The position numbers and the translations under genes are program-made. The notes under the pieces were generated by a model. It searched no databases, had not been told where the DNA came from, and saw nothing but the letters and a program-made list of their open reading frames with translations. Of a DNA stretch of 64,000 nucleotides, positions 12,301 to 23,015 are shown in pieces. Position 1 is the first letter of the stretch; the number at the start of each line of letters is the position of its first letter. Origin of the DNA: Polytrichum commune (Eukaryota; Streptophyta; Polytrichopsida; Polytrichales; Polytrichaceae); NCBI GenBank assembly GCA_950295325.1, contig OX485803.1, forward strand, positions 58,541,554 to 58,605,553, given 5' to 3'.

Positions 12301-14200
12301 GTAAGTTGGATGTCCAGTTGCATTTTGTTTGTTGTAACTTCACATAACCAAATGCTTTTTTCTGCATTGGTTTGTGCGATTGAAAGTTATAATTATTGGT
12401 GTTGAGATTGGTTCTTTTGTTGTTACTCCGGTCAGTTTCCAGGAAGTGTGACCAAGTGATGCTGGTAGTTTATTTTTCAAGTATATCTTGAGCTAAAAGG
12501 CCCTGGTGGCATTCCCACTTTTGGGTTGCATTGCATTGTGTAGAGGTAATTTCCAAAAATGTCCACCATCATAACAATTTAATGGAAAATGGTTGGCACT
12601 TTACTGCCCAATGAATTTTCAGGTAAAGTCATTGTTAAGGAACTTCCTGCCCAACTTTTGGCAGCTTATACCTTTGAAATTAAACCTTTGTTGCAAGCTA
12701 TGTGGATGTAGTCCACGGGTGAGCGTTGTTGCTTCTTTTACTAACTGATTTGTCCTCCTAGTGCGGGGTTGCCATTTGGAATTACAAGTTTAAACTGAGA
12801 ATTTTTTGACTTTCGAGCATAACATTTCAACAGATATATTCAGCTAATTAGACCAAGAGCTCAGAAACAGTGGATCTGTTAACCCAACCATGTCTGGAAG
12901 TTACACAGATTGGCAGTTGTACAACTGCTTTGAGTGACAAAACAGATCATTTGATTGGTGGGGTTCCACTTATTATATGTTGCAACAAAAAGTGGTACTA
13001 CAACTCATGTATTTGGTTTGGATAATAAATGTTGCAGAACTTGTTGACAGTTTCACACTCACAAAGGTACATTAGGATGGTTAATCACCCTCTGGAAACT
13101 GCAATACTAAATATGTTGTATCCTCTAAGGTATAATGTATTTGGAAGCCACAAATATAAAATGGATTCATCCCAACAAGTAAAGTTTGAAGTTCGTTCAC
13201 AACCCTTCTAACACTGGAGAAATATGTGATAATGGAACAAGCACTGCAAGAAGTACCTTGGAGAATATTACCTCCTTTTGAAGGTGTGCACTACTAAGTT
13301 CCAAGGGTGAACACCTACTTCATTAAGTTGTTTGCCGTTATGATAGGGTTAATCTGCCGCAAGGATAGGCAATATACCTTACACTCGTAATAAGGGGAGA
13401 CTTGAACAAAGTAGGGCCAACAAACTCAAAGTCATGCCAGTGATCTAAGGGGTTAAACCTCAACTATGATGGTTGGGTCAAGGTCTCTTGATTAAGATCT
13501 TTCTTCATTTGTTCATTCCATTGTGGTAAGGTAAAAGTGCCCAATATTGTTAGTGAACCCAATTCCAACACTTGCTTTTTCTCCCAAAGCGGACAACTAT
13601 GTACATAACATTAAGTATTGGTCCTCAAGCTACCTTTGCAAAAGAGTATTAAATGCCAAAATTTGCATGTGATGCTTTATTCTAGCAAAGGGAACATAAC
13701 AATCTACACATAACAAATACTTTCCAATAGAAAGTTCACTTTGACTAACTATAAGTTTTGCATCTCAACTTCAATCCCGAAATATGCCTAGTACTTACAT
13801 AACATAAAACTTGTGTAAGAATTTTGATGAATGTTTCATAACAAAAAAATGCATGTTCATTATATATCTATATCTATGTACATGATCTTCTACAAACCAA
13901 AAGATTCAACTTCACAAAACTTACCTACCTATATAATTTTGACTTTTTAAAGACACTATACTAAATTAATCATATTAATATGGGTGTAAAATTAGCATGG
14001 AAATAATTAATGTGGGTCACATTGATTTTCTAATTAGGGTGGAAATAAAGTGGGTCCAATATCTAAGTCTTCTCCTAAGTCTTCATGGAGATTCTCGACC
14101 AATACATTGAGTTTTACTTATAAGATAAAAGTAGCATAAAATAAAATATCACTCGCATCAATCTTCTAGAAAACCAGTTAACGTGACCCACAAGAAATTT
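12301..14200. other. Intergenic DNA, nothing recognised
   Basis: Short frames only (for example 13029-13211), with no domain signature. No terminal repeats, tRNA or rRNA were seen. Confidence 0.5.
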
Positions 14201-14303
14201 AAACTAGAGATTTGACGTGGGATGAAACTTAATGTGGACTCTAAAAAAAAAGTGTGGCCCACTGTAGTAACACTATCTAGTGGCATGTCGTGCACAACAA
14301 ATG

Positions 14304-14400
14304 AAGGGCATAGCTACATCAAACACCTATATTTGAACGGTGTGTGGGCTAAACGTGAATCTAAGAATAAGCAACAAAAATACACATTTAGAAAAAAAAG
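14304..14400 (+). repeat. Partial copy of a dispersed repeat (family C core)
   Basis: It contains the core phrase ACACCTATATTTGAACGGTG, then a GTGAATCTAAGAATA block and CAAAAATACACATTTAG. The same order of words occurs at about 19545-19610 and 61305-61375, and in reverse at about 60120-60195. Confidence 0.5.
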
Positions 14401-14831
14401 ATTGTAGTCATGCTCAAAAACTTATGAATACATTCAAGCCTCCATGGTCAATAAATAGAATCCAGACTCTGATACTGAACAAGATACTCCTCTGAGCTCC
14501 GGAAATCATGAGGAAGTGTGCCATATATAGCCCGAACTTGGAGTTGCTAATCATCCCATGCTCATTCAAATTGTGTGTTTAATATCCTAAGAAAAGTTGG
14601 GCTAACTGGAGAAAGGTTTATTATTCGGATATACAGGATCTTGCAGTTGGCTCCGGGCATGCACCTGTAAAACAGAATCACACCATTGTTACGGATTTGG
14701 AGTTGTTTTTGTCTAAGTTGTTGTTTTGATAGAAACTATGTCAGAGGAGGATGGCAAGTACTAAACCACGACGCAACATGCATGAGACTCTTTAGCCTGC
14801 AATAAGAAATATGATACAATGTCGCTAAATA

Positions 14832-14833
<2 letters not shown>

Positions 14834-14865
<32 letters not shown>
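14834..14865. repeat. (AT)n microsatellite, about 16 units
   Basis: An uninterrupted AT dinucleotide run, followed by a degraded extension to about 14874. Confidence 0.95.
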
Positions 14866-14868
<3 letters not shown>

Positions 14869-14874
14869 TATATA

Positions 14875-16300
14875 GCAAGTTCACAATAACATCGAAGCAT
14901 AAATATCGGATGTTTCTTTGAAGTTACGATTGTTAGGAAACCTTCTACACAGCACCACTGCCACTTGAAGTACTGGCATTGCGAATATTAATGTATATAG
15001 ATGGGTTGCGACCTACTTTTATTAGTACTCGTCTCATTTATGATCGATCATGTTTCTGTGCAGAAATCCATATTGTACATCAGAGTGTGAAAGGAAGGAA
15101 CCGGATCTAGAGGGGGAAGCAGACAAGTGTATGGGACAAAGCATCCCCACTTCAGTGCCCCGAAACTATCTACACTATTGATCATTCAAAGCTCATGCAC
15201 ACATAAACTAGTTTCATACTCGTGGCCAGCACATGAAGCCAAGCCTTGCGTGCGTGTCGTCGCACGAGGGAAGAACAATAGACGAAGGTGTGAAGAAAGA
15301 TGAGGATTCGGCTCGATCCCAAAGTAGTCACGAGAGTCGAGTGTGCCACCAAAATGCTTGGGACATCGATCGTAACCACCGAAACAGCCGGCCGGTGGAA
15401 ATGGATTATAATTCCCCTCGAGCAACTTGAGTTTGGCACTGGCTACTCACCACAGACTCAGGACTGGACTCAGGTCTGTGGCCCTACTATATATGGTGGC
15501 CACTTTCCAAACCCCCTTTCAACTCCACAAACAGTTCAGTTTTGGCTGTTGGATCATATCGTGAAGTTCTCATCCGGTCGGAAATCGCTCATCACCCATA
15601 ATCGCTTTTCTACGTTTCGGGATTGAAGTTGAGATGCAAAAGTTGTAGTAAGTCAAAGTGAAGATTCATGATCACATACTAGGTCCCCCTTTCAATTGTG
15701 ATGACAACAAATGGACCTAGAATGGATCACTATATTCATTAATTGGAGACTATTTCATGATTTCCAGACTACTTAAGAACATGGTTTTCAAATAAAGAAC
15801 AACAAAAACACAAATATATATTCAATGTGACTTAATAAACTGATTCGCATGGGTGGCACTAACCAATTTGGTACAAATACATGTCATCACAATAAAAAAT
15901 TGGACCAGATTTTAAGCCATTTGCATATATTTTGAGACTTTCCAGAGTCTCCGATTAACGAATATAGTGATATGGTCCAGATTTTCAAATTCATAGTTGG
16001 TATTCACTATTAACTACAAAACTTGCCATATAGCACCACTCAAATAAAGGTGTCCTATTAAAATAGGCGACCACATAACATCCACATACTTAAAACTTCA
16101 AAGCAATCGCACTCATCATGAGTCATGACTTAAATGTGGCGTTCCTTCACAATTTTCACTCACAGTCAAACTCATCGACAAGGACATCATTGAGCATTTA
16201 AACTATGCATGGATGATGGTTGAGTTGCGGTTTTGGTATAATAGAATCCAAAATTCCCATGTTTTGGGGCCATGCACCATAGTTAAATTTATGGTAAGAT
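14875..16300. other. Intergenic DNA; moderately GC-richer 15.05-15.65 kb
   Basis: At 15182-15626 several overlapping frames open on both strands (longest 108 codons at 15300-15626 +), and the base composition is more balanced than in the surroundings. That could mark a relic of a gene or UTR. No family motif is visible and the frames contradict each other, so no gene is called. Confidence 0.4.
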
Positions 16301-16427
16301 GTATTGATTAATGCATGTCCTAGTTAAGTTCTGTGACTTATGGCATTGGGATTTTAGTCACCTCAATCGCTAATAATTTAGGGGTTACATGGGTTCAAAG
16401 CATGGAGGTGGGTGGGTGTGTGTGTTC

Positions 16428-16443
16428 GGGGGGGGGGGGGGGG
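16428..16443. repeat. Poly(G) tract, 16 G
   Basis: An uninterrupted G16 run. A poly(C) run of 11 lies at 17009-17019. Limited similarity of the sequences inside these two tracts hints at inverted ends of an element, but I could not establish terminal repeats. Confidence 0.95.
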
Positions 16444-17389
16444 ATTCACTCTTCTTTGAGATTGGGAGCCACGTGCATGCAAGACCCCACATTTAATACC
16501 ATGTATACACAAAATTTATATGACCAAAAAGATGACTCTACATACAAATCTTAGGCTTCATTATTTAGTATCATGTATGTAGAGCATGAGAGTTTTGAAA
16601 TCCTAGGAAAATTACCTCAATTGTGCATACAAAAAAATTGTCTAGAGAAAAAAAAAACAACATTCTTTGTGTACATGCTCATAAATCATTTATTGACAAA
16701 GTCATTGAAGCATGACATAGGGATGCCAATTCTTGCTTCACAAATGAACACATGTGAACTTTTGGGAGGTATAAGGTATGTCTAGATGAAATAGATTCCT
16801 CTTATGAGAGACCTTAAGAGGGATCTTAGGAGTACATTTACCTCTCCCCTAAATTTCTTACTACCCTATACATTTCTAGAAATTTAGGTGGAATAATGCC
16901 CATTCTCATATGTATATTTTGTAAGCCAATTCTCATCAAATTTCCCTTTGTCACCCACATGGTAGTGTACATGGTAGCATACATGCTACATGCTACATTG
17001 AGTGCCCACCCCCCCCCCCTTTCCACCAATTTAGAATTTGGCACGGTTCAAGGAAAATGATAAACACTTTGCTATGACTCTTTGTCAAGACTTGAATGAG
17101 GCTATCATTTGATTTATAGATAAACATGGATGAATGACCATAAATTGGGCAATCGAGTTGTTTATTGTTCATCTCCTACTTTGAACTCATTCACCCCTCA
17201 TTAATCACATGTTACCTATGTGACCTCATTATGTTACATTATATAAGCATGGGTTAGTAAGAATTCTAAAACTTAAAAGCCAATTCAATTCCTATTTTTA
17301 TTATTCATTTTCCTACATTCAATTTGCAATTTCTTATGGATCAATGTTGATGAACTGAAGAATGCAATGTCATGCCCAAAAGTCATATG

Positions 17390-18080
17390 CTCGGGGGGGG
17401 GGGGGGGGCACTAGCGAAAAACGTAGGAACTACGTGCGATAAAATATAGGGTCTTGTATAAAAATTTGGCGTAAAATTTGTAAAATTATTAGATGTAGTA
17501 TAGGGTGCTCTGGGATTGTGAAACATGATTATATGTAATATAGCATTTGACAAAACATGATTAAATTACCTAAGTGGTACATATAAAATAGCATGGAGAA
17601 AAAGCGATAGTTTCAAAAATTAAATACTTTGCCACCAAAAAAGCTCGGCAATTAGCCGTTTCCTCTACTTTTATTCGTTGGCTCGTGTTGCTTAATGACA
17701 TGTAATTGCAATCTTTTGTTGTTATTGTTTAGTGTTTTGCTTTGCCCGGACTTCAGTGTGAACCTGAACCCTAAACCCTAGTAAATGTTTGTTTCTCTTA
17801 CTCTGTACACGTGCTTCTAACGAGAATTCTACTGTATCATACACTTTAAGGAATGGGGGCAATCAAGGAAAAAAAATTACATATAAGTAATATAGGGTAC
17901 CATAAAATCAACCATCCAAGAATTTATAATTACCAATAGGGTGCAAATAATCACAACAATTTACCATTATTTCAAAAAGTAGCATCCCTTATAATCCTTT
18001 CTCATAGGTAAATAGCCCCCATTTTAATAGGTCATTATCGCAGGTGTATGCAAAATATACAAGGGAGTGCCCCCCCTGAG
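17390..18080 (+). mobile_element. G-tract-ended inverted-repeat element (family G, copy 1, 691 bp)
   Basis: The left end reads CTC followed by 16 G (17393-17408) and CACT. The right end, read on the other strand, is CTCAGGGGGGGCACT. Short direct words of the type TAATATAGGGTA/C recur inside it (about 17443, 17499, 17888). The same left-end sequence, including GGAACTACGTGC and the downstream 200 bp, recurs at 58482-58705, and a shorter element with the same ends lies at 36640-36977. No open frame of note. No convincing target duplication could be identified, so the superfamily is unknown. Confidence 0.55.
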
Positions 18081-18499
18081 GTGATATGATGCTTATTGGA
18101 AATGATTCAAATTCCCTATAATAGAGGCCATGTATGTAGAGGTTGTCCACTGATGTTAGGATTGTCTACCTTAAGTACCTTCATGTAAGTTCTTAGGGAG
18201 CTATTATTTAATTGGGACTTGGCCACCTCAATGGGATAGGAAGGTTAGATTACAAGGGAACCCATGTTGGTCAAATGACTTCATCATAAGTCTCGATAAG
18301 AGAAAATACCTACACAATCCTAAAAAAGGAAAGAATAAAGCATTGGCTATTCTATAGGTGATTCTTAGATGACTCGGAAGCTCGTGAGGTCATATGATAA
18401 TACCCGCTGGAAAACATTGAGTTAGATAATGAGATCATCAAGTATAATGCTTTAGAAAGCATTTGCTTGCAACCGCATTCTAAGGTATGCGGGTGTTAT

Positions 18500-18830
18500 T
18501 CAATTATTTCTCTCAATTGGACACCTATATTTGATTGGTGTGCACTTAGGTGAGGATCAAAAAACAAACAACATAACGACAATTGTTGGAAAGAGATTGG
18601 ACTATATAATAAAGTGTTCAACATTTATTAATCATTTCCACATTCAACAATGAACACAATTGGGAGGACTCATATATATTCATTGAAGAAGCCAACAAAC
18701 ATGCACTTCCAAGAACCATAACTCAGCAAGAGGAGGTCCGAATTTCGCAGATGCTTCATTGTCAGTTTGCTGACAACTTCTACAAAAGTTTGGTTGTGTA
18801 GAAGTTGGAGAACATGAAAAACAAACCAGA
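18500..18830 (+). repeat. Dispersed repeat family C, copy at 18.5 kb
   Basis: It opens with ACACCTATATTTGATTGGTG. About 100 bp later it contains TTATTAATCATTTCCACATTCAACAATGAACACAATTG-type sequence, then CAACAAACATGCACTTCCA and TGTAGAAGTTGGAGAACATG. The copy at 19530-19870 keeps the same order. A reverse-oriented copy at 34055-34290 matches the second half. Confidence 0.6.
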
Positions 18831-19529
18831 TAAAAAAACACCCACATCCCTGCTTTCAACACCAAAGCGCATGACAAAATGGATACCCATATATATACAA
18901 TCTGTAGAACAATGACTTGCTGAGGTCTGAACAGCCGCCAAGTCAATTTCCGGAGAACATCAAGAAGAATCAGTACTGTGTCACTACTACAGACACAAAA
19001 CTGGGGGGGATAGAATTTATTGCTACATTCTAGAAATCCTTGAAGCTTTCAGAAGGAATCTACTTTTCGAGAGGCCGCACTTTCTTGAATTGTTGGTTAC
19101 TGTGACAAGCATATAAAGAATAGAGGAGGAGGAAATAAACCTTTCAGCAAGCAGTAAGTGAAGTGCACAGTGTATGGGCCTTATGTCACTTTCCTTCTGT
19201 ATTGTGCCATTGTCGTGAGGCGCATTGCACATGTTCGGTACATGTTGGTGAGAGCGGCAAAGACTCCGTCAATGCAGAATGCCAGTGAACAGAACAGCCT
19301 TGGGTAAAGTGGGTCTCGCTTTCGAAAATGAGACTCACCTCTTGCCCAAATGCGGTTACAATAACAATTTGCTTGATATTTCAGACCTTTTCGTTTGCTT
19401 TTGTGTTTTGGGCGGCAGCAGCAGTGGAGTCGGGGACTCTTGGGTACAGACTCTGTGAACACCTACATGTGCATATACATACGTGTGTGTAAATAAGGCA
19501 TTCGGGTGCAACTTGGTTACTTTTCTTAA
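18831..19529. other. Spacer between two family C copies, nothing recognised
   Basis: No coding or RNA signature; only short overlapping frames on the minus strand. Confidence 0.4.
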
Positions 19530-19870
19530 TCAGACATGTTTAATTATTCGATGGGTGTGTGGTTCAGTGAGGCTCAAGAACATACATCACAAAAACACAT
19601 GTTTAGAAGGAGTTGGACCACACACTGAAAAAAATAATCAAGCTTTATTAACTACTCCACACTCAATAGTGAACACAATTGAGAAGAGAAGAGCTATGTA
19701 TTCGGTTAAAGGAATCGACAAACTTGCACTTGACAGGTCTAATTTTCAATCTAGTTTTTGTTGATGTTTCATCATAAATTTGCAAAAGCGGGATAATTTT
19801 GAAAGAGTCAATATGATCAAGCGAAGATGGAGAACAAGAAGAACAAAGCAAATGACACCTGCATACCTTG
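19530..19870 (+). repeat. Dispersed repeat family C, copy at 19.5 kb
   Basis: It contains GGGTGTGTGGTTCAGTGAGG, then ACAAAAACACATGTTTAG, TTATTAACTACTCCACACTC, GTGAACACAATTGAGAAGAG and CGACAAACTTGCACTTGACA, in the same order as the 18.5-kb copy. The pair lies in direct orientation about 1 kb apart. Confidence 0.6.
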
Positions 19871-20639
19871 GAATAAAGGTGCCCAATTCCAATCAGGGCC
19901 CCATCGGCAATCTATAGGGTACTATAATTTTGATTAGGCCATAACCAATAGTTCCATGACACATGTCCTGATCTTGAGTGCTAAAGTGAGGAGGAATGAG
20001 CGGTTATGGCAAACTCTAGACATTGGTAATATGTTCGGACTAAAAATTCACAATAATTTCAATTCAAGGAAAACAAATTACCAAAAAATTTAGAGTCCTC
20101 CTTATTTCTATCCTCCTACACAAGAAAAATTTGCACGGGAAAAATTCGCATCGCCTCCAGATGTGGTGCATAGTCTCTTAAGTGACCGGTTATGGGCGCC
20201 TCTACTCTACATACGATTGAAAGTAATGATGTGTGTTTTGCAGTTTGGTGGAGGGCCTTCTTGGTGGTCAGGAAGCAGGATGCAAGAGATTGAGAATGGA
20301 TAGCTGTCTCTTGAGAATAAATTTCCAGCTTTTCAGGTGGACCCACGGCAATGCCACCTCCTGCGACGAAGAGGACATGAGGACAAAGCCAGAGATTGTG
20401 GAGAAGGAAAGAAGTTGGCAACACAGATGCATGCAGTAACTTAACCCAATATATCCATACCCAAAACCAACACATAACTTTAAATCAACACTATCTATCA
20501 CCGTCATACATTAGAAGCCCCCACTACAAATCTATAAGTTTGTACACAATTTTAGGCTTAAGTTTAGTCGTGGGTTTGAATTTAAATTTAAAAATTTAAA
20601 AAACATACATATTTTACTTTTTAAAAGGAGAGAAGGAAG

Positions 20640-21325
20640 GTTGCCTTTTATGATTTGGTCAAAGTTGGGGAATGATTTTGTAGCGCATGTCTAGGGGAAG
20701 GTAAAAATGTTGACAATTATGTAGAGCTAGCAAGCTTTGTTCGGGGAAAGAATCCCCAAAAAATACGGGATTTCTTTTTAAAATCTAGCATCTTCTTAGA
20801 GGCATTACACTCTGGACCATTTGGATTCAACGAAGTGCTTAATCAGGAGCATTGGCACGAGGCTAAGATTAAACACAGATTTTGGGACGAACTCATTATC
20901 CACGCCAAAGCAGCGTGGAAACGGGTGGTGAAACACATCAAGAATAGTAGTTTCTCGGCGGTGGCCTTGCTCAAAGGGTTTGACACATCATGGGGAGCGA
21001 TGAACGTTCTTTGTAGAAGACACAACATGCATATTGAGTGGAATTGGAAAAGGCAACGGTGGTAGTTAGGGGGGGGGGGGTTTGTGTAGGCTTGTATGGT
21101 GGTCTGGGGGTTGTCCTTGGCCGGTGGGGTGGGGGTGGTCATTGGCTTGGTGGTTCCGGGGGTTGTCCTTGGTGGGGTTTTTTGTTGTTACTTTTTACGT
21201 GGCGGTGTTTTGCGTCCGACGGGCCCCGCCTCCCCTCGGTGTGGGCATGTTTTTTCTTTTTGGTTCAATTCTTTTTGGCGTTGGCTTGGTTGGCCTTCTG
21301 TCTCAACAACAAAAAAAAATTTTAA
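20640..21325 (+). mobile_element. Possible retroposon 3' end with poly(A) tail
   Basis: An open frame at 20835-21065 has many W, H, K and R residues (WHEAKIKHRFWDELI and AAWKRVVKHI are visible). It ends TAG and is followed by a strongly G/T-rich stretch with a G12 run at 21069-21080, then GGGCCCCGCCTCCCC, and finally an A-rich end CAACAACAAAAAAAAA at about 21304-21320. Coding sequence, unusual 3' UTR and A tail in that order suggest a LINE or other retroposed sequence. I do not recognise a reverse transcriptase motif and saw no target duplication. It could also be a fragment of an ordinary gene's last exon. Confidence 0.3.
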
Positions 21326-21339
21326 TTTTAAAAATGTAG

Positions 21340-21475
21340 AGCCCTAGAATTGCGATTTTAGTTCAATTAGCGCCTAAATCAAGGGTCAAAGACCCCAAAT
21401 TGATGTACTATAGTCAAATTAGGATGAATTAGCAACAAACCTATAGGGGGCATGTTTATACTGTCCCCCTTGTAT
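21340..21475 (+). repeat. Dispersed repeat related to the core of the 57.1-kb MITE
   Basis: The phrase AGTTCAATTAGCGCCTAAAT, then AGACCCCAAATTG and CCTATAGGGGGCATG, resembles the interior of the MULE-type MITE at 57088-57332 (AGGCCCCGAATTAG...CCCATAGGGGGC) and sequence at about 29010-29110 (GGACCCCGAATCAG...ATATAGGGGGTC). Confidence 0.45.
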
Positions 21476-22516
21476 CCCATGATAGGTCATGGGAAGTAGA
21501 GTCTATTATAGCTCACCTCTACTTACCGCTATGTGGTCTATTGTGGGCGCTTCCCACTCCACAAGAGACTTTGACTATCATTTGAATTGAGAAATGTGTA
21601 ATCCGCATAGGTAGCATTTCATCTCCAAAAGAACATCAAACTCTAAGCCCTAGAAGTCATTGCTTCAACTCAGGTAATGCCTTGATATTCATGATGATCG
21701 TAGCTTGACTTTGATTTCATTATATTTACATAGCTATGAATTGGAATACTTCTAAAGAATTATTGGTGATTCTACATAGCATGTTGTACATCATATATTG
21801 TCTCAACCTAAAGAGTGACTTCTCATAGGACGTTGAACCACCTTTGTGTAGCATCTGAATAAGTCTAAGGTAAGTGGGCCTTTCATGGGACCACTTCTCT
21901 TAAATCGATCACTTAGACCCCCCTTCGTTATGTCGACCATTGAACCTAGAATGGTACCTGTATTTTGTGCACATTATAGTCCAATCTCTTTTAAACACAT
22001 GTCTCCTTTGTATTTGCCCATAACCGCACATCATTCAAATATAACTTTCAACAAAAATCCTCGCTTTGATAACAAATAAGACATAAGCTCCAAAAACTAT
22101 GAAACAAGTGGCTACGGACACGATTTGGAATTGGCAATCATCTCACACTAATTGCACATCTTGCAATCTACGACAAAGTGGGTCCAGGGCTTAAATTGAC
22201 CATTCAAACACCCGATGACCTTACACATCTTTTCAAGCTGAGCATGATGATACAAGACTTGACTAATCGTATGAAGTTTCTCACAAACCAGTGTCCCTGC
22301 TTAGTCTGCAACCATGTCAAGGAGAGTACCTAGCAAACTGTGGCCCAATTTGTCAGTTGTCTAGCTACTTGAGCATGAATCTCAAGTTTGTTCAGACTGG
22401 GAGTCATAATGGCTCATCACATTATGCATCAAATCACCAGGCCTGCCCTCGTACAGACGTCGACGCCACCCAACCTGCTGCTTACATTTGTGCTAAAACT
22501 TACAGTATTTGCTTAC
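21476..22516. other. Intergenic DNA, nothing recognised
   Basis: Short frames without motifs. A weak, reverse-oriented resemblance to the family C core occurs at about 22000-22060 (CATTCAAATATAACT). Confidence 0.4.
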
Positions 22517-22518
22517 TA

Positions 22519-23013
22519 CAGTAATCTCCTGCTTAAGTACACACCCCGTTTAAGTACACATCCCGGTTAAGTGCACAATTTATTTGACAAAAATCAGGGT
22601 TCATACTTTATTGTTTGAACATGTCATGTAGAGTCATTTGTCGCGAATGCATGAATTTTTTTACGCTTCACATTCAATGTCAATTCGTGTGCGTCTCGTT
22701 GAAACGTCTCAAACGATCGTCGCAGTTCATCATACATTTGTGCAGCTTCCGTTTGAACATCGGAGCAAACCAATTGATCATCGATGCCAAGGACAGTTTC
22801 GGATAGAGCTTCAATACCTTTGAAATCGGTAGCACTTTCAAATTCAACAACGATTTCACATCGTTGGGCTTCGGTCAAGCAGGTTGCCTTAGATTTCCTC
22901 CGTTTCCTGTTGCGATTCGTCGAATCAGAGGGTCTAGAAAGCGATATGAGTAAAGTACACACCTACCAACTAAGTGCGCACCAACGGCTCTAGTTCAAAG
23001 CGGGAGATTACTG
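22519..23013 (-). mobile_element. pogo/Tigger-type internal-deletion derivative, copy 1 (495 bp)
   Basis: The ends are CAGTAATCTCCTGCTTAAG on the left and, on the opposite strand, CAGTAATCTCCCGCTTTGAA on the right, flanked by TA on each side (22517-22518 and 23014-23015). TA duplications with CAGT ends are typical of the pogo/Tigger branch of Tc1/mariner. Repeated words TTAAGTACACAYCCCG follow the left end and related AGTACACAC/AGTGCGCAC words precede the right end; these are probable transposase-binding repeats. The interior is a fused transposase remnant on the minus strand. A second copy in the opposite orientation lies at 57565-58047. Confidence 0.85.
22622..22929 (-). pseudogene. Fused pogo-type transposase remnant, frameshifted near its end
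   Basis: Read on the minus strand, it carries a basic N-terminal block (NRNRKRRKSK), then LTEAQRCEIVV, which resembles the first helix of the psq/CENP-B N-terminal DNA-binding domain of pogo transposases, and then directly a tail region with DELRRSFETFQ. The DDE core is absent. Compared with the 57.6-kb copy there is one extra A in the homopolymer after KRKK, which diverts the frame to a stop. The bases that would encode the copy's terminal QMTLHDMF motif are still present out of frame. Only this deletion derivative is seen in the window; a parent element with the same ends is not. Confidence 0.7.
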
Positions 23014-23015
23014 TA

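Noticed and set aside
16428-17019. A third G-tract-ended element between G16 and C11
   Set aside because: The sequences inside the two tracts share only short words; without clear inverted repeats or other copies it is not called.
17766-17780. CCCTAAACCCTAG, resembling plant telomere repeat
   Set aside because: Only about two units; short telo-box-like words are common in plants and do not indicate an interstitial telomere.
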